Part shown: piece by piece, positions 30,180 through 40,205 of the stretch | Layout: every line of letters begins with the position of its first letter | Position numbering within the stretch: the first letter of the stretch is position 1 | NCBI RefSeq assembly: GCF_030369675.1 | Contig: NZ_CP128477.1 | Coordinates: forward strand, 3,490,501 to 3,554,500 | DNA length: 64,000 nucleotides | Reading direction: 5' to 3' | From: Peteryoungia algae | Lineage (GTDB): Bacteria; Pseudomonadota; Alphaproteobacteria; Rhizobiales; Rhizobiaceae | Notes under the pieces: generated by a model | The model's input: only the letters and a program-made list of their open reading frames with translations | Databases searched by the model: none | Told to the model about the DNA's origin: nothing | Translations under genes and position numbers: made by a program

Positions 30180-30974
30180 TCAGATCATGGAGATGATTGC
30201 GGATTTCATCCGGGCAATGTCTTCCGGGCGGGAGAGACGGTGGTCTCCGTCCCGAACCAGCGTCAGCACGACGTCGTCCAGCGGCAGGAACTCCATGAGT
30301 TTCAGGGCGTGCTGATACGGCACATCCGGATCCTTCATGCCCTGCAGGATATGCACCGGGCAGCCGGTCTCGATGAGGCCCTTGAGCACGCGGTTCTTCG
30401 CGCCGTCTTCCATGAGATCACGCGTAAAGATGTTGGGTTCGGGGCTGTAGTCCGACGCTTCCTCGAAGTAGCCTCGCTCCGAGAGCGACTGCCGCTCCGC
30501 CTCCGTCAGGCTGGGTTCGATCAGGTCCGACGTGAAATCGGGCGCCGGTGCGATGAGCACCAGGCCAGCGACCGTGACCGGCAGGCCGAGCCGCTTCGCT
30601 TCCTGGATGACGCGAAGTGCGATCCAGCCGCCCATGGAGGAGCCGACGAGCACGACCCTGGAAGTGCCGGCGTCTGCGATGACCGCCAGCGCCTCCTCGG
30701 TCCAGCGTGAAATGGTGCCCTTCCGGAAATCGCCCCCGGACACGCCGTGCCCCGAATAGTCGAAGCGGATCGCGGTGAGGCCCTGTTCGGCAGCCAGCGC
30801 GTCCATCTCGATCGCCTTGGTGCCGGCCATGTCGGATCGGTAGCCGCCGAGCCAGATGACCGCCGGCTTGTCCTTGGCGACGCCGAGGCGTGTGATGACG
30901 GCGATGTCGCGTGCCGCCTCGCCGGTTCCGACAGTGATCGTCTTCTCCTGCAAGATATTCGCTGTTGTGCCCAT
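30180..30974 (-). CDS. Alpha/beta hydrolase (ABHD10-like)
   Basis: A 264-residue protein starting at the ATG at 30974, preceded by AAAGGAGAG. The nucleophile elbow GSSMGGW holds the catalytic Ser at about 106. Asp in MKDPDVPY and His in GDHRLSRPED complete the triad. The block WLGGYRSDMAGTKA and RFDYSGHGVSGGD resemble ABHD10-type thioesterases, which remove acyl or glucuronyl groups. No neighbour suggests a substrate. Confidence 0.9.
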   Translation of the reverse strand: MGTTANILQEKTITVGTGEAARDIAVITRLGVAKDKPAVIWLGGYRSDMAGTKAIEMDALAAEQGLTAIRFDYSGHGVSGGDFRKGTISRWTEEALAVIADAGTSRVVLVGSSMGGWIALRVIQEAKRLGLPVTVAGLVLIAPAPDFTSDLIEPSLTEAERQSLSERGYFEEASDYSPEPNIFTRDLMEDGAKNRVLKGLIETGCPVHILQGMKDPDVPYQHALKLMEFLPLDDVVLTLVRDGDHRLSRPEDIARMKSAIISMI

Positions 30975-31059
30975 GGTAGCCGCTCTCCTTTTGTCGAAGG
31001 TGGTAAAACACATTCGCAGAGTCGCGGACAACAGGTGATTTTCTTTCAGAAGCATGCTA

Positions 31060-31088
31060 TTGACACTGCCGTCGCAGATATCACATAG
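31060..31088 (+). promoter_or_regulatory. Candidate infC promoter
   Basis: TTGACA (31060-31065) is a perfect -35, and ACATAG lies 17 bases later at 31083. The -10 match is weak. A transcript from here would have a leader of about 60 bases before infC. Confidence 0.4.
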
Positions 31089-31155
31089 CCATTTGACGCG
31101 AATGCGCGCGGGTTAACGCTGCGACATTCTGTAATTGTTTGAGGAGAATACGACC

Positions 31156-31692
31156 ATTCGCAGACCGTTCAAGACCGATGCCCCCGTGAAAGACGGGCCG
31201 CGCTCCAACCGTGAAATCCGCATTCCGAAAGTCCAGTTGATCAATGACGAGGGCGTGAACCTTGGCATCATTTCGACTGATGAGGCGCTGCGAATGGCGG
31301 AGGAGGCCGGGCTCGATCTGGTCGAGATTTCGCCAAATGCCGAGCCGCCGGTCTGCAAGATCCTCGATCTGGGCAAGCTGAAGTTCGCCAACCAGAAGAA
31401 GGCGGCCGAAGCGCGTCGTAAGCAGAAGATCGTCGAGGTCAAGGAAATCAAGATGCGTCCGAACATCGACACCCATGATTATGAGGTGAAGATGAAGGCG
31501 ATGAACCGCTTCTTCGAAGAGGGCGACAAGGTCAAGGTGACCCTGAAGTTCCGTGGCCGCGAAATGGCCCACCAGGAACTCGGCATGAAGCTCCTGCTTC
31601 AGGTCAAGGAAGACACGCTGACCATCGCAAAGGTTGAGGCTGAGCCGAAACTCGAAGGCCGACAGATGATGATGGTGCTCGCTCCGAAGTGA
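31156..31692 (+). CDS. infC: Translation initiation factor IF-3, ATT start
   Basis: A 178-residue protein of normal IF-3 type. The first codon is ATT at 31156 (then [11 protein letters not shown]), preceded by GAGGAG at eight bases. There is no nearer in-frame ATG, and a rare AUU start is the known self-control device of infC, where IF-3 rejects its own mRNA. Domain N is [17 protein letters not shown]..., and the C-domain ends MMMVLAPK. It is followed by a terminator, so it is separate from rpmI. Confidence 0.95.
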   Translation: MRRPFKTDAPVKDGPRSNREIRIPKVQLINDEGVNLGIISTDEALRMAEEAGLDLVEISPNAEPPVCKILDLGKLKFANQKKAAEARRKQKIVEVKEIKMRPNIDTHDYEVKMKAMNRFFEEGDKVKVTLKFRGREMAHQELGMKLLLQVKEDTLTIAKVEAEPKLEGRQMMMVLAPK

Positions 31693-31713
31693 GCCGTCGT
31701 CACCGTGACGTTC

Positions 31714-31743
31714 AAAAGGCCGCCTTTCGGGGCGGCTTTTTTC
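31714..31743 (+). terminator. Rho-independent terminator of infC
   Basis: GCCGCC/GGCGGC with flanking A and T runs forms a stem at the end of infC, with CTTTTTT after it. Confidence 0.85.
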
Positions 31744-32026
31744 GTTTGGTGCGTCCGGTGGATCGCCGCCGATGAGGGTCTGCGAGCCTGACAGTTCGCC
31801 GGCGCGCATCTGGCCGAAGGCGAGGCTATGGGGCCTGGCCTTGCTATCGGCGCCGACGTTCTCGCCCTCTCCTCGAAGATTCCGGCCGCCACCCGTTGCG
31901 CTTTCCTGGGTCTGCGGTTATAAGCGCCCGTCCGAACGGTCCGGCAGGGCATGCCGTGGCCGTTCTTTATGCTTGAAAACGGGCATTCGTCTGCCTGTTT
32001 CGATACAAGAACAATGGAGTAGCAAA
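31744..32026 (+). promoter_or_regulatory. rpmI-rplT leader and promoter region
   Basis: This 283-base stretch holds no gene I can support. TTGCGC (31896-31901) and TATAAG (31919-31924) with a 17-base spacer form a plausible promoter, giving a leader of about 95 bases. The leader contains GC-rich inverted repeats near 31928-31960. In other bacteria L20 binds such a leader to control the operon; a match here is not shown. Confidence 0.5.
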
Positions 32027-32230
32027 ATGCCCAAGATGAAGACGAAATCCTCCGCGAAAAAGCGGTTCAAGATCACGGCTTCCGGCAAGGTCCTCGCGGC
32101 TGCTGCTGGCAAGCGTCACGGCATGATCAAGCGGTCCAACAAGTTCATTCGCGATGCCCGCGGCACGATGGTTCTGGCTGAACCTGACGGCAAGAAGGTC
32201 ATCAAGAACTACCTGCCAAACGGTCTCTGA
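32027..32230 (+). CDS. rpmI: 50S ribosomal protein L35
   Basis: A 67-residue basic protein starting at the ATG at 32027 with GGAG upstream. It begins [15 protein letters not shown], the family signature. It lies 37 bases before rplT in one operon. Confidence 0.98.
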   Translation: MPKMKTKSSAKKRFKITASGKVLAAAAGKRHGMIKRSNKFIRDARGTMVLAEPDGKKVIKNYLPNGL

Positions 32231-32267
32231 GACCCGCTCGCTGTTGGACAATTAAGGAGATCATGAC

Positions 32268-32672
32268 ATGGCACGCGTAAAACGTGGCGTAACTTCCCGC
32301 GCCAAGCACAACAAGGTATTCAAGCAGGCCAAGGGCTTCTACGGCCGCCGCAAGAACACGATCCGGGCCGCCAAGGCTGCCGTCGATCGTTCCAAGCAGT
32401 TTGCTTACCGCGACCGCAAGAACAACAAGCGCAACTTCCGCGCTCTGTGGATCCAGCGTATCAACGCTGCCGTCCGCGAATTCGGCCTGACCTACGGCCG
32501 CTTCATCGACGGCTTGAACAAGGCTGGCATCGAAGTCGACCGCAAGGTCCTCTCCGACCTCGCCATCCATGAGCCGGCAGCCTTCGCGAAGCTCGTAGAC
32601 GCTTCGAAGAAGTCGCTCGCCTACCTCAAGGATGCCGGCACGACCAACGAGTTTGAAAGCGCGGTCAAGTAA
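32268..32672 (+). CDS. rplT: 50S ribosomal protein L20
   Basis: A 134-residue protein beginning [17 protein letters not shown], the L20 signature, with AAGGAG upstream. It assembles early on 23S rRNA and often represses its own operon. It is followed by a terminator, although the next gene is close behind. Confidence 0.98.
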   Translation: MARVKRGVTSRAKHNKVFKQAKGFYGRRKNTIRAAKAAVDRSKQFAYRDRKNNKRNFRALWIQRINAAVREFGLTYGRFIDGLNKAGIEVDRKVLSDLAIHEPAAFAKLVDASKKSLAYLKDAGTTNEFESAVK

Positions 32673-32709
32673 ACCAGCGCTCCCAAGCCTCTTTGGATTT
32701 TGATTGGGA

Positions 32710-32742
32710 AACCCGCGCTGGACCTCCGGCGCGGGTTTTTTG
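32710..32742 (+). terminator. Rho-independent terminator of rplT
   Basis: AACCCGCGC / GCGCGGGTT forms a 9-bp stem, followed by TTTTTTG. It lies about 38 bases after rplT. Confidence 0.88.
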
Positions 32743-32771
32743 TTTGCCGCAGTGGCGGGGAAGGATTGGAC

Positions 32772-33647
32772 ATGGCCTATCTGGGGGATGGGTCCGATGC
32801 GCCGAGTGGCGAAATCGAACTCGAAGACGATGAAATTGCGGACGTGTTGAGAGCGCTGGTCCAGAGCGACGACCGGGTGCAATGTCTCGACCTGCCGCAT
32901 CGCCGGCTCTGGATCAAGCGCCAGGGCGTCAAGGTGCTGCCGCGTTTCGTCTCCTTCCAGGGTTTGGTCGCAGCGCTTCTGCGGGTTCCGCATCTGAGGC
33001 CCTCGCCGCAACTGGCGCCCGACGCCATGCAGGCGCGCGAGATCGCCCGGATGCACATTTTCGCGGCGGCAGGCTTTCCGGTGCCGCCGATCGTTTTTCA
33101 GTCGAAGACGGCAATGGTCATGGCCGATGTCGGCCCGACCTTGGCCGAGCGGCTGAACACTCTGCGCACGTCGGATCCGGTGGGCCATGACGCGCTTCTG
33201 GTCCAGGCGGCCGATGGGCTTGGTCGCGTTCATGCCGCCGGCCTTAGCCACGGGCGCCCGCATGTGCGTGATTTCTTCCTGAGCGACGACGAGGTCGGCT
33301 TCATGGATTTCGAGGAGGATCCAGCCTCGGTCATGCCGCTCGAAATGGCTCAGGCGCGCGACGTATTCCTGTATTTTCTCATCGTGGCGTCGCGTGCGAT
33401 ACGACCGGATGAAACCTGCCCGGCGGCACTCGGGGCATGGTCGCGCCACGCCACGGATGCGACACAACGCGAATTGCGATCGCTGACGACACTGGCCAGC
33501 CGAATTTTGCCGCTGATACGGTTGATCGGCCGCGTTCACATGGGTAGTGATCTGCGACGCTTCATCATGGCAACGGAATTTCTGATGAAGGCCCCACTCG
33601 ACAGGGTGGCGAGCCCGAACACCGCCAAGGCAGGACAAGATGGTTGA
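32772..33647 (+). CDS. Kinase-like protein (RIO/Kdo-kinase-like), function unknown
   Basis: A 291-residue protein from the ATG at 32772. It has kinase-fold landmarks: a Lys in [10 protein letters not shown], an early acidic helix, the catalytic-loop-like [12 protein letters not shown] (about residue 163-174) and MDFEED in the place of the DFG metal site. It resembles the proteobacterial lipopolysaccharide-kinase/RIO-like group. It lies between rplT and pheS, overlapping pheS by eight bases, so the two are translated together. Confidence 0.65.
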   Translation: MAYLGDGSDAPSGEIELEDDEIADVLRALVQSDDRVQCLDLPHRRLWIKRQGVKVLPRFVSFQGLVAALLRVPHLRPSPQLAPDAMQAREIARMHIFAAAGFPVPPIVFQSKTAMVMADVGPTLAERLNTLRTSDPVGHDALLVQAADGLGRVHAAGLSHGRPHVRDFFLSDDEVGFMDFEEDPASVMPLEMAQARDVFLYFLIVASRAIRPDETCPAALGAWSRHATDATQRELRSLTTLASRILPLIRLIGRVHMGSDLRRFIMATEFLMKAPLDRVASPNTAKAGQDG

Positions 33648-34725
33648 ACTAGACGTTTTGAAGGCACAGCTTCTGGCGGACATCGCCGCAGCCGGCGATG
33701 AGCCCGCGATCGAGGCGGTGCGCGTGGCGGCCCTCGGCAAGAAAGGCTCGGTTTCCGAACTCCTGAAGACGCTCGGCACGATGACGCCGGAAGAGCGCCA
33801 GACGCGCGGGGCCGCGATCAATGCTCTCAAGACCGAGATCACCGAGGAAATCGGAACCCGCAAGGCGGCGCTGAAGGATGCGGCGATCAATGCCCGCCTG
33901 AAGGCAGAGACGCTGGATGTATCGCTGCCGGTGCGTTCCTCGCCCGCCGAACGCGGCCGTATCCATCCGATCAGCCAGATCGTCGACGAGATCACCGCGA
34001 TCTTCGCCGACATGGGGTTCTCGATTGCCGAAGGTCCCGATATCGAGACCGACCACTACAACTTCACTGCCCTGAACTTTCCAGATGGCCATCCGGCCCG
34101 CGAAATGCACGACACCTTCTTCTTGTCCCCGGATGAGAACGGTGATCGCAAGGTGCTGCGCACGCATACCTCGCCGGTGCAGGTGCGCACCATGGAGAGC
34201 CAGAAGCCACCGATCCGTATCGTCATCCCGGGCAAGACCTATCGCCAGGACAGTGACGCCACCCATTCGCCGATGTTCCATCAGGTCGAAGGCCTCGTCA
34301 TCGACAAGACGGCGAATGTCGGCCACATGCGCTGGATCCTGGAAGAATTCTGCAAGGCCTTCTTCGAGGTCGATAGCGTCACTATGCGCTTCCGCCCGTC
34401 CTTCTTCCCCTTTACCGAGCCGAGCTTCGAAGTCGATATCCAGTGCGACCGCTCCTCGGGTCCGATCGTCAAGTTCGGCGAAGGCAAGGACTGGATGGAA
34501 ATCCTCGGCTGCGGCATGGTTCACCCGAACGTGCTGCGATCAGGCGGCCTCGATCCTGACGAATACCAGGGCTTCGCATGGGGCATGGGGCTCGATCGCA
34601 TTGCCATGCTGAAATACGGCATGCCGGACCTGCGCGACTTCTTCAACGCCGATGTACGCTGGATGAGCCATTACGGCTTCCGCCCGCTCGACGTGCCGAC
34701 GCTGTTTGGCGGACTGAGCAGCTAA
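33640..34725 (+). CDS. pheS: Phenylalanyl-tRNA synthetase alpha subunit
   Basis: A 361-residue protein of standard length. The class II core is visible: the coiled-coil N-terminus, [12 protein letters not shown] and HDTFFL, motif 2 in [19 protein letters not shown], and motif 3 in [11 protein letters not shown]. With pheT it forms the alpha2-beta2 enzyme that charges tRNA-Phe. Its start overlaps the kinase-like gene. Confidence 0.98.
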   Translation: MVELDVLKAQLLADIAAAGDEPAIEAVRVAALGKKGSVSELLKTLGTMTPEERQTRGAAINALKTEITEEIGTRKAALKDAAINARLKAETLDVSLPVRSSPAERGRIHPISQIVDEITAIFADMGFSIAEGPDIETDHYNFTALNFPDGHPAREMHDTFFLSPDENGDRKVLRTHTSPVQVRTMESQKPPIRIVIPGKTYRQDSDATHSPMFHQVEGLVIDKTANVGHMRWILEEFCKAFFEVDSVTMRFRPSFFPFTEPSFEVDIQCDRSSGPIVKFGEGKDWMEILGCGMVHPNVLRSGGLDPDEYQGFAWGMGLDRIAMLKYGMPDLRDFFNADVRWMSHYGFRPLDVPTLFGGLSS

Positions 34726-34818
34726 GCTGAACGATGCGTGGCTGCCTCATGGGATGAGGATGGCCAGACGGGGCGGCGGACCAATCCCGCCGCTCCGCGT
34801 GAATGAAGGCAATGCGAC

Positions 34819-35109
34819 GTGATTGAACATCTCGACAACATGCGCCCGGTCGACCTCCTCTGCGATGACGACCTCTTGCATGTGGAACTGACGGACGGTC
34901 GTATCGTCAGCGTCCCGATCTCATGGTATCCGCCCCTCAAGGACGCGATGCCTGTGGAGCGGAACAACGTGGAATTCATGCCGACGAGCATTCACTGGCC
35001 CGACATCGATCTCGATGTGACGGTGGTCAGCATGCTCCTCGGAAGGCAGGCGTCAGGCGCGCGGTCGCTGGATGCTTCTGGCAAGATGCAGATGGGAACG
35101 AGACAATGA
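34819..35109 (+). CDS. DUF2442 domain protein inserted between pheS and pheT
   Basis: A 96-residue protein with a GTG start at 34819 and GAAGG upstream. It has the DUF2442 pattern [17 protein letters not shown] ... [11 protein letters not shown]. The stop overlaps the pheT start (ATGA), so the two are coupled. DUF2442 genes are often found beside toxin-antitoxin type pairs, but here it sits within an essential operon. A hairpin, GCGGCGG/CCGCCGC, lies in the gap after pheS (34773-34793). Its role is unknown. Confidence 0.8.
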   Translation: MIEHLDNMRPVDLLCDDDLLHVELTDGRIVSVPISWYPPLKDAMPVERNNVEFMPTSIHWPDIDLDVTVVSMLLGRQASGARSLDASGKMQMGTRQ

Positions 35110-37529
35110 AATTCACACTCTCCTGGCTGAAGGATCACCTGGAAACAGAGGCCTCGCTCGAGGAAATCTGCGAGCGCCTGACCGCAATCGGTCTCGAGGT
35201 CGAGGACGTCGACGACAAGGCGGCCTACAAGCCTTTCGTCATCGCCAAGATCCTGACGGCGGAAAAGCATCCCGAGGCCGATCGCCTGAAGGTTCTCTCG
35301 GTCGATGCCGGTGACGGCAAGCCGGTGCAGATCGTCTGCGGTGCGCCGAATGCCCGCGCCGGCATGATCGGGGCCTTGGCACGGCCGGGCACCTATGTGC
35401 CGGGTATCGATGTCACCCTCTCGGTCGGCAAGATCCGCGGCGTCGAGAGCCACGGCATGATGTGTTCCGAAAAGGAGCTCAACATCTCCGAGGATCACAA
35501 CGGCATCATTGACCTGCCCGAGGATGCGCCGGTCGGCACGTCTTTCGCGTCTTACGCTGGCCTCGACGATCCGATCATCGAGATCAATCTGACGCCGAAC
35601 CGTCCGGACTGCACCTCCGTCTTTGGCATTGCCCGCGATCTCGCAGCCTCCGGTCTCGGCACGCTCAAGACAAGGAAGGCGCCTGCTTTCAAGGTCGAGG
35701 GCGAGACCCCGCATCAGGTGAAACTCGAGCTCGAAGATCATCTCTGCCCGGGCTTTGCCTATCGCCTCGTGCGCGGCGTGAAGAACGGCCCGAGCCCGAA
35801 ATGGATGCAGCAGCGTCTGCTCGCGATCGGGCTGCGTCCGATCTCGGCTCTCGTCGATGTCACCAACTACATGACCTTCGATCAGGGCCGTCCGATGCAT
35901 GTCTTCGACGCCGACAAGGTCCACGGCACACTGGTGGTTCGTCGTGCAAAGGACGGCGAGGAAATCCTCGCGCTCGACACCTACACCTACAAGCTGAACC
36001 CGAACAACGTCGTCATATCCGATGACAACGGCCCGGAATCGATCGGCGGCATCATGGGCGGCGAGCATTCGGGCTGCGATGAAAACACCGTCAATGTTCT
36101 GATCGAATCGGCACTCTGGGATCCGATCAACATTGCCAAGACCGGTCGCGCCCATGGTATCATCACGGATGCGCGCTATCGCTTCGAGCGTGGCGTCGAT
36201 CCCGAATATATGGTCCCGGGCCTTGAGCGCACCACCGAACTGGTGCTCGACATGTGCGGCGGCGTCGCGGCCGAAGCGAAGGTCGAAGGCTACAAGGGCC
36301 ACCAGAAGAAGGTCGTCGACTTCCCTTATTCGGAAGTGAAGCGCCTGACCGGCCTCACCGTTTCCAACGACGAGTCGCGCCAGATCCTGACCGCGCTCGG
36401 GTTCGAAGTCCTCTCGGGCGATGACAAGGTCGCCAAGGTCTCCGTTCCGTCCTGGCGTCCCGATGTCGATGGCAAGGCCGACCTCGTCGAAGAAGTCATG
36501 CGCATGTTCGGCGTCGACAAGATCAAGCCAGAGCCGCTGCCGCCGACCGGCTCGGTCAACGGCAAGATCCTGACGACCCTGCAGATCCGCACGCGCTCGG
36601 CGCGGCGGGCGCTCGCCTCGCGTGGCATGATGGAAGCAGTCACATGGTCCTTCATTCCAGCCGAGCACGCCAGGCTCTTCGGCGGCGGAAGCGAGGCGTT
36701 GAAGCTGGTCAACCCGATTGCGGCCGATATGTCGGACATGCGTCCCTCCCTGTTGCCGGGCCTGTTGACGGCCGCCCAGCGCAATGCCGACCGCGGCTTC
36801 GGTGATGTCGCGATCTTCGAAGTGTCGGGCACTTACGAAGCCGATACGCCGGAAGGTCAACGGCGTGTTGCCGGCGGCGTTCGGCGCGGAACCGCATCGA
36901 TCGCCGGTGCCGGCCGCATGTGGTCGAATGGGGCCAAGGGCGGCGGCAAGCCCGTCGACGTCTTCGACGCCAAGGCCGATGCGCTCGCTGTGCTCGAAGC
37001 CTGCGGAATCCCGATGAGCAATGTGCAGATCGAGCAGGGTGGCCCCAAATGGTATCACCCCGGCCGGTCCGGCACGATCAAGGCGGGTCCCAAGGTCACG
37101 CTTGGCACCTTCGGTGAATTTCATCCGAAGACGCTGGAAGCGCTCGATGTCTCCGGCACGCTCTGCGGCTTCGAGATCTATGTCGATGCTCTGCCTGAGC
37201 CGAAAAAGAAGGCCACCCGCACCAAGCCGGCACTGGAGCTTTCGCCCTTCCAGATGGTCAAGCGTGACTTTGCATTCGTCGTCGAGAAGGCCGTCGAGGC
37301 AGGCGCGATCATCAAGGCAGCGACGAGCGCGGACCGCAAGCTGATCACGGGCGTCAACGTCTTCGATATCTTCGAGGGCGCTTCGGTGGGTGAGGGACGC
37401 AAGTCGGTGGCGATCGAAGTGCTGATCCAGCCCTCCGACAAGACCCTGACCGACGAGGATTTCGATGCGCTGACGAAGAAGATCGTCGGCAATGTCGAGA
37501 AATCGACGGGCGGTACGCTGCGCGCCTGA
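35106..37529 (+). CDS. pheT: Phenylalanyl-tRNA synthetase beta subunit
   Basis: An 807-residue protein, the normal length. It starts at the ATG at 35106 ([14 protein letters not shown]), overlapping the DUF2442 gene by four bases. The tRNA-binding domain lies near the start ([12 protein letters not shown]), then the B3/B4 editing domain, the B5 region and the C-terminal anticodon-binding (FDX-ACB) domain ([14 protein letters not shown]). Confidence 0.98.
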   Translation: MKFTLSWLKDHLETEASLEEICERLTAIGLEVEDVDDKAAYKPFVIAKILTAEKHPEADRLKVLSVDAGDGKPVQIVCGAPNARAGMIGALARPGTYVPGIDVTLSVGKIRGVESHGMMCSEKELNISEDHNGIIDLPEDAPVGTSFASYAGLDDPIIEINLTPNRPDCTSVFGIARDLAASGLGTLKTRKAPAFKVEGETPHQVKLELEDHLCPGFAYRLVRGVKNGPSPKWMQQRLLAIGLRPISALVDVTNYMTFDQGRPMHVFDADKVHGTLVVRRAKDGEEILALDTYTYKLNPNNVVISDDNGPESIGGIMGGEHSGCDENTVNVLIESALWDPINIAKTGRAHGIITDARYRFERGVDPEYMVPGLERTTELVLDMCGGVAAEAKVEGYKGHQKKVVDFPYSEVKRLTGLTVSNDESRQILTALGFEVLSGDDKVAKVSVPSWRPDVDGKADLVEEVMRMFGVDKIKPEPLPPTGSVNGKILTTLQIRTRSARRALASRGMMEAVTWSFIPAEHARLFGGGSEALKLVNPIAADMSDMRPSLLPGLLTAAQRNADRGFGDVAIFEVSGTYEADTPEGQRRVAGGVRRGTASIAGAGRMWSNGAKGGGKPVDVFDAKADALAVLEACGIPMSNVQIEQGGPKWYHPGRSGTIKAGPKVTLGTFGEFHPKTLEALDVSGTLCGFEIYVDALPEPKKKATRTKPALELSPFQMVKRDFAFVVEKAVEAGAIIKAATSADRKLITGVNVFDIFEGASVGEGRKSVAIEVLIQPSDKTLTDEDFDALTKKIVGNVEKSTGGTLRA

Positions 37530-37569
37530 CCTGTTTCTGGCAGGCGGCCCTGCCTGTCCTAAACAATGA

Positions 37570-37606
37570 AAAAGCCCTTTCCTCGTCTTCCGGGGAAAGG
37601 GCTTTT
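37570..37606 (+). terminator. Rho-independent terminator of pheST
   Basis: A 13-bp stem, AAAAGCCCTTTCC / GGAAAGGGCTTTT, follows pheT by 40 bases. Confidence 0.9.
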
Positions 37607-37658
37607 GTTTTGGGCCGGCAGTCATTGATCGCCGGGGTCGGGCTGTTGCAGTCACGCC

Positions 37659-37814
37659 TTACAGGCTGACGCGACGGCCTTCCTTGTCGGCTGACTTGCG
37701 GTCGTCGCCATGCTTGGCCAGGATGGTCTTGGCGTCCTCGACCGAGATGCGATGCTTCTTGGCAAAGGGGATGGGCTCATAGCCCTTCACTGCGGCGTTT
37801 TTGTCGTCTGCCAT
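37659..37814 (-). CDS. Small basic protein of 51 residues
   Basis: A short reading frame, MADDKNAAVKGYEPIPF..., ending in GRRVSL, has a proper ATG at 37814 and TTGGAG just upstream. It contains a helical block KHRISVEDAKTILAKHG that looks like a small DNA- or RNA-binding or stress protein. Too short for a confident family call. Confidence 0.65.
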   Translation of the reverse strand: MADDKNAAVKGYEPIPFAKKHRISVEDAKTILAKHGDDRKSADKEGRRVSL

Positions 37815-37966
37815 GCTGGTCTCCAATTCGAATCGTGCCCCGGCAGGATGCCGGAGCCTGGAATGTCGCGGGTAAACGAGGAAGAAAGCTCGTCTGTGTC
37901 GAGCGGATGCGACGCGTGCGAAGGGCGTCGCCTGTGACCCCTATGTAGGGTTTGGCGGCGGAAAGC

Positions 37967-38995
37967 TCAATACTTCTTCTTGCGCAGTGTCTTGTTGCCC
38001 TTCGGCCCGGAATAGACCGGCGTGCGATCGCGGTTTTCCGCCTGCAGTTGGCGCCAGCGATCGAGCCGGGCCGCATCGAGCGTACCCTCCCTGATCGCGG
38101 CCTGCACGGCGCAGCCCTTTTCATGCGAATGGCTGCAGTCGCGAAACTTGCACTGCGGGGCAAGGTCGGTGATTTCGGCAAACAGCGTATCGATGCCGTC
38201 GGTGATGTCGCTGACATAAAGCGTACGGATGCCGGGCGTATCGATCACCCAGCCGCCGCTTGCAATGGCATGCAGGGAGCGCGCGGTCGTCGTATGCCGC
38301 CCCTTGGCGTCATGCTCGCGGATCGCCCCGGTTTTCTGCGCCGTCTCGGCGCCATGGCCGGCAAGTGTATTGACCAGCGTCGACTTGCCCACGCCGGAAG
38401 ACCCGACCAGCGCCACGGTCTGGCCGGGGCCGCACCAGGGCATCAAGGGGTCGATGGCATCGGCCGAGCGCGCATTGACGATGACGACGGACAGATCGCG
38501 CTGCAGCGCTCTTGCTTCATCGGCATATGGGGATGCGTCATCGACGGTATCGGCTTTGGTCAGTACGATCACCGGGCGCGTGCCGGCCTCGTTGGCCATG
38601 ACCAGATATCGTTCCAGCCGGGCGGCGTTGAAATCGGCATTGCAGGAGGTGACGATGAACAGCGTGTCGACATTGGCGGCGGCGAGCTGTTGACCGAAAG
38701 CGCCCTCGGTCCGCCGTTGCAGGACGGTGTGGCGCTCCAGTCGACGCACGAGGAGGCCGGTATAGGGAGAGGTCAGAACCCAGTCGCCCACGGCGAAATC
38801 GGCCGTATTGCTGTTCGGCGGAAGCTCGATCGCAACAGGCCCCGTGGCATCGATCCCCTCCACGCGGTCGCGATGCACGGAGGAAATACGGCGGACGAGG
38901 AGTTCGGCCTCGTCAGCCGTCACCTGCTCGGTGAAGAAGGCGCCGAAGCCGAGCCGCGCAAGGACGGCGGGGTCATGGGGGCCGGTCAAGGGCAA
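37967..38995 (-). CDS. rsgA: Ribosome small-subunit-dependent GTPase A (RsgA)
   Basis: A 342-residue protein with the circularly permuted GTPase order: TKAD (G4, about 146) before GSSGVGKST (G1, about 198), then DTPG (G3, about 252). The zinc cluster (CKFRDCSHSHEKGC) is near the C-terminus. The N-terminal OB part is divergent. RsgA helps in the last steps of 30S assembly. The start is a TTG at 38995; the frame is open further up, so it is uncertain. Confidence 0.92.
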   Translation of the reverse strand: MPLTGPHDPAVLARLGFGAFFTEQVTADEAELLVRRISSVHRDRVEGIDATGPVAIELPPNSNTADFAVGDWVLTSPYTGLLVRRLERHTVLQRRTEGAFGQQLAAANVDTLFIVTSCNADFNAARLERYLVMANEAGTRPVIVLTKADTVDDASPYADEARALQRDLSVVIVNARSADAIDPLMPWCGPGQTVALVGSSGVGKSTLVNTLAGHGAETAQKTGAIREHDAKGRHTTTARSLHAIASGGWVIDTPGIRTLYVSDITDGIDTLFAEITDLAPQCKFRDCSHSHEKGCAVQAAIREGTLDAARLDRWRQLQAENRDRTPVYSGPKGNKTLRKKKY

Positions 38996-39129
38996 AACCC
39001 TGGGGCAGGACGTGGGGCCATGGGCACTTTCCGCGTTGGGATCAGAGGTTGACGCTTCTCATAGCGCAGAAACTCTTCCCTGACGCGGGAAATCGACCGC
39101 GTCATCAGTCGCGACGGGAAGATCAGCGA

Positions 39130-40044
39130 TCACGCCTTGAGATCCGCCGGCGCGACAGCGGTCACGGTCAGTCGGCGCGGCAACCGGGCAAACATGACGG
39201 CATTGCCAGCCAGCGTGAGTGCGAGGCCCAGGATCGCGAGCGGCGTGAAGTGATAGTCCTCGTAAAGGCTGGACAGCGTCAGCGCGACGACGGGGAAAAG
39301 CACGGTGGCATAGGCCGCTTTTTGCGAGCCGATACGCGAGACCAGCATGAGATAGGTGGTGAAGCCCACCACCGAGCCGATGACGGAGAGATAGACGAGG
39401 GCGGCGAGATAGGTCTGGTCCGGTGGCGGCACGATGGGCGTGCCTGTCATGCCGATAAAGACAAGAAGCGCAATCGAGCCGTAGCTCATGCCCCAGGCAT
39501 TGGCGGTGACAGGCGCAATGCCGGCGGCGCTGTTGCGCCGCGAGGCCATGTTGCCAAAGGAAAAGAACAGCGTGCCGAGCGCCGATAGCCCGATGCCCTT
39601 CCAGCTGTCGGGATTGACGGCGATGAAGATCTCAGGGCCGAAGAGCAGCGCAAGCCCGGTGGCACCGAGGCCCGCTGCGACCAGCGTGCGTGGCTTGATC
39701 CTGTCGCCGAAAAATAGGCGGGCATTGACGGCATTGTAGACCGTGGCAAGCGAGAAGACGACGGAGATGAGGCCAGACGGCACATAGCTTGCCGCGTGAT
39801 AGAAGCAGAGGAAGTTGAAGCAGAAGAGCGATAAGGCCTGAACGAGAATGAAGGGCTGTTGCCTGAGCGTCGGCACCTTGAGGCGACCGGACAGGGCCAG
39901 GACGCCGACCAGCACGAGGGCGGCAAGCGCGAAGCGGTAGAAGACCGAGACCAGCACCGGCACCGGCCCGATCTGCAGCGCAATCGCGATCCAGGTCGTG
40001 CCCCAGATCAGGACGGTTGAGGAGAAGAGAAGAAGATTGGTCAT
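39130..40044 (-). CDS. EamA/DMT family transporter
   Basis: A 304-residue protein from the ATG at 40044 (MTNLLLFSSTVLIWGTTWI). It has ten hydrophobic segments in two EamA repeats, with the family signature FSSTVLIWGTTW. The substrate is probably an amino acid or metabolite for export. It is divergent from an AraC regulator 161 bases away, which is likely its activator. Confidence 0.9.
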   Translation of the reverse strand: MTNLLLFSSTVLIWGTTWIAIALQIGPVPVLVSVFYRFALAALVLVGVLALSGRLKVPTLRQQPFILVQALSLFCFNFLCFYHAASYVPSGLISVVFSLATVYNAVNARLFFGDRIKPRTLVAAGLGATGLALLFGPEIFIAVNPDSWKGIGLSALGTLFFSFGNMASRRNSAAGIAPVTANAWGMSYGSIALLVFIGMTGTPIVPPPDQTYLAALVYLSVIGSVVGFTTYLMLVSRIGSQKAAYATVLFPVVALTLSSLYEDYHFTPLAILGLALTLAGNAVMFARLPRRLTVTAVAPADLKA

Positions 40045-40205
40045 GGACTGTGGCCCCGCTTTCGGGAGGCAGGTAACGCCAAGCAAGCCCCTTCTTCTTG
40101 CACGATCTTGCGGTGTTCTTTTCCATGCTGGGCATGCCTGCCCGATTGCCGATGGCGCAGCGCACAAAGCGCGCTAGAATGCGGGCGATCTCGTGAAGGT
40201 TATCC

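Noticed and set aside
34992..37655. An 887-codon minus-strand frame
   Set aside because: It lies antisense over pheT and is a mirror of its codon use; no domain is seen.
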